From Paracrocinitomix mangrovi (GTDB lineage Bacteria > Bacteroidota > Bacteroidia > Flavobacteriales_D > Crocinitomicaceae), in the NCBI RefSeq assembly GCF_019740355.2, contig NZ_CP091819.1:1612001-1676000 (forward strand): a stretch of DNA of 64,000 bases. The letters are read 5' to 3'. Under the pieces are notes generated by a model that saw nothing but the letters and a program-made list of their open reading frames with translations, searched no databases and was not told the origin of the DNA. Shown here piece after piece: positions 63,778-64,000 of the stretch (position 1 is its first letter; each line of letters starts with the position of its first letter). The position numbers and the translations under genes are program-made.

Positions 63778-64000
63778 CTCCGATATCGCCCATCACTTCA
63801 TCTGCCAAATCAGAGAAATCAGCCATATTTTCATCCATCATAGCCATATACTCTGCTCTGTCCCAAATTTCAATCCTGTCATTGTAGGCGGTTAGCATTA
63901 CTTCTTTCTTCAATCCTATTCGCTCCATCAAAGCTGTAGGAATCAAAATCCTACCTGCATTATCCAAAGTCAATTGCTTGGCTCCTTGATGAAACAAACG
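63761..64000 (-). CDS. mraZ: Transcriptional regulator MraZ (partial, 5' end outside window)
   Basis: The last 79 codons of MraZ; the frame is open to the right edge, so the start lies beyond it. The visible part is the second AbrB-like swapped-hairpin repeat (LTLDNAGRILIPTALMERIGL, then VMLTAYNDRIEIWDRAEY) and an acidic C-terminal tail. MraZ heads the dcw operon and binds repeats in its own promoter in the bacteria studied. That promoter is outside this window. Confidence 0.93.
   Translation of the reverse strand, partial: RLFHQGAKQLTLDNAGRILIPTALMERIGLKKEVMLTAYNDRIEIWDRAEYMAMMDENMADFSDLADEVMGDIGDEDVE

Noticed and set aside
63761-63997. A complete 78-residue gene starting at a TTG near the right edge
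   Set aside because: The frame stays open to the end of the window and matches the C-terminal half of MraZ, so it is a truncated mraZ.

Overview
The window is AT-rich DNA from a member of the Bacteroidota, most likely order Flavobacteriales. The signs are type IX secretion (T9SS) cargo with type A and type B C-terminal sorting domains, a PorP/SprF-family protein, a DUF4920 lipoprotein, a dcw cluster that lacks murF and ddl, and TAnnTTTG-type -7 promoter boxes in front of many genes with almost no Shine-Dalgarno sequences. No rRNA, tRNA, CRISPR array, prophage or insertion sequence was recognised.

Layout. 1-6571 (minus) is the end of a surface-polysaccharide cluster: a partial GT2, two Wzy/ligase-type membrane proteins, two GT4 glycosyltransferases and a Wzx flippase. 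6704-10631 holds an FAD-type oxidoreductase, a methyltransferase, rny, zapA and a small coiled-coil gene. 10868-15595 holds an M23 peptidase, a small orphan, a histidine kinase/OmpR-type regulator pair and a CsaA-like protein. 15655-28033 is dominated by secreted and surface proteins: two type A T9SS cargo proteins, a DUF4920 lipoprotein, and an operon of type-B cargo, PorP/SprF and a TPR-PD40-OmpA-DUF1573 protein, with gdhA alongside. 28014-29979 is kdtA plus an outer-membrane-like protein. 30080-37504 is a plus-strand nucleotide-sugar operon: aminotransferase, UDP-glucose dehydrogenase, UDP-glucuronate decarboxylase, acetyltransferase, Gfo/Idh oxidoreductase, UDP-HexNAc dehydrogenase and RmlB. 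It can supply UDP-glucuronate, UDP-xylose and probably UDP-diacetamido-uronate to the polysaccharide machinery. 37495-42871 holds an LRR surface protein with a coupled partner, a DUF2891 protein and a CpsB-type phosphatase.

42872-44044 is the most unusual part. It has no convincing gene but carries five tandem copies of a roughly 200-nt unit on the plus strand. Each copy has two conserved 5' blocks at an invariant 19-nt spacing, a variable middle with its own hairpin, a strongly conserved 3' block and an intrinsic terminator. I read it as an array of paralogous small RNA genes, possibly undescribed.

44045-48434 holds a YqeY-like gene and a propeller histidine kinase with a LytTR regulator. 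48630-64000 (minus) is an almost complete dcw operon: mraZ(partial)-rsmH-ftsL-ftsI-murE-mraY-murD-ftsW-murG-murC-ftsQ-ftsA-ftsZ. It ends in a strong terminator and contains a striking hairpin plus Shine-Dalgarno element directly before murD.
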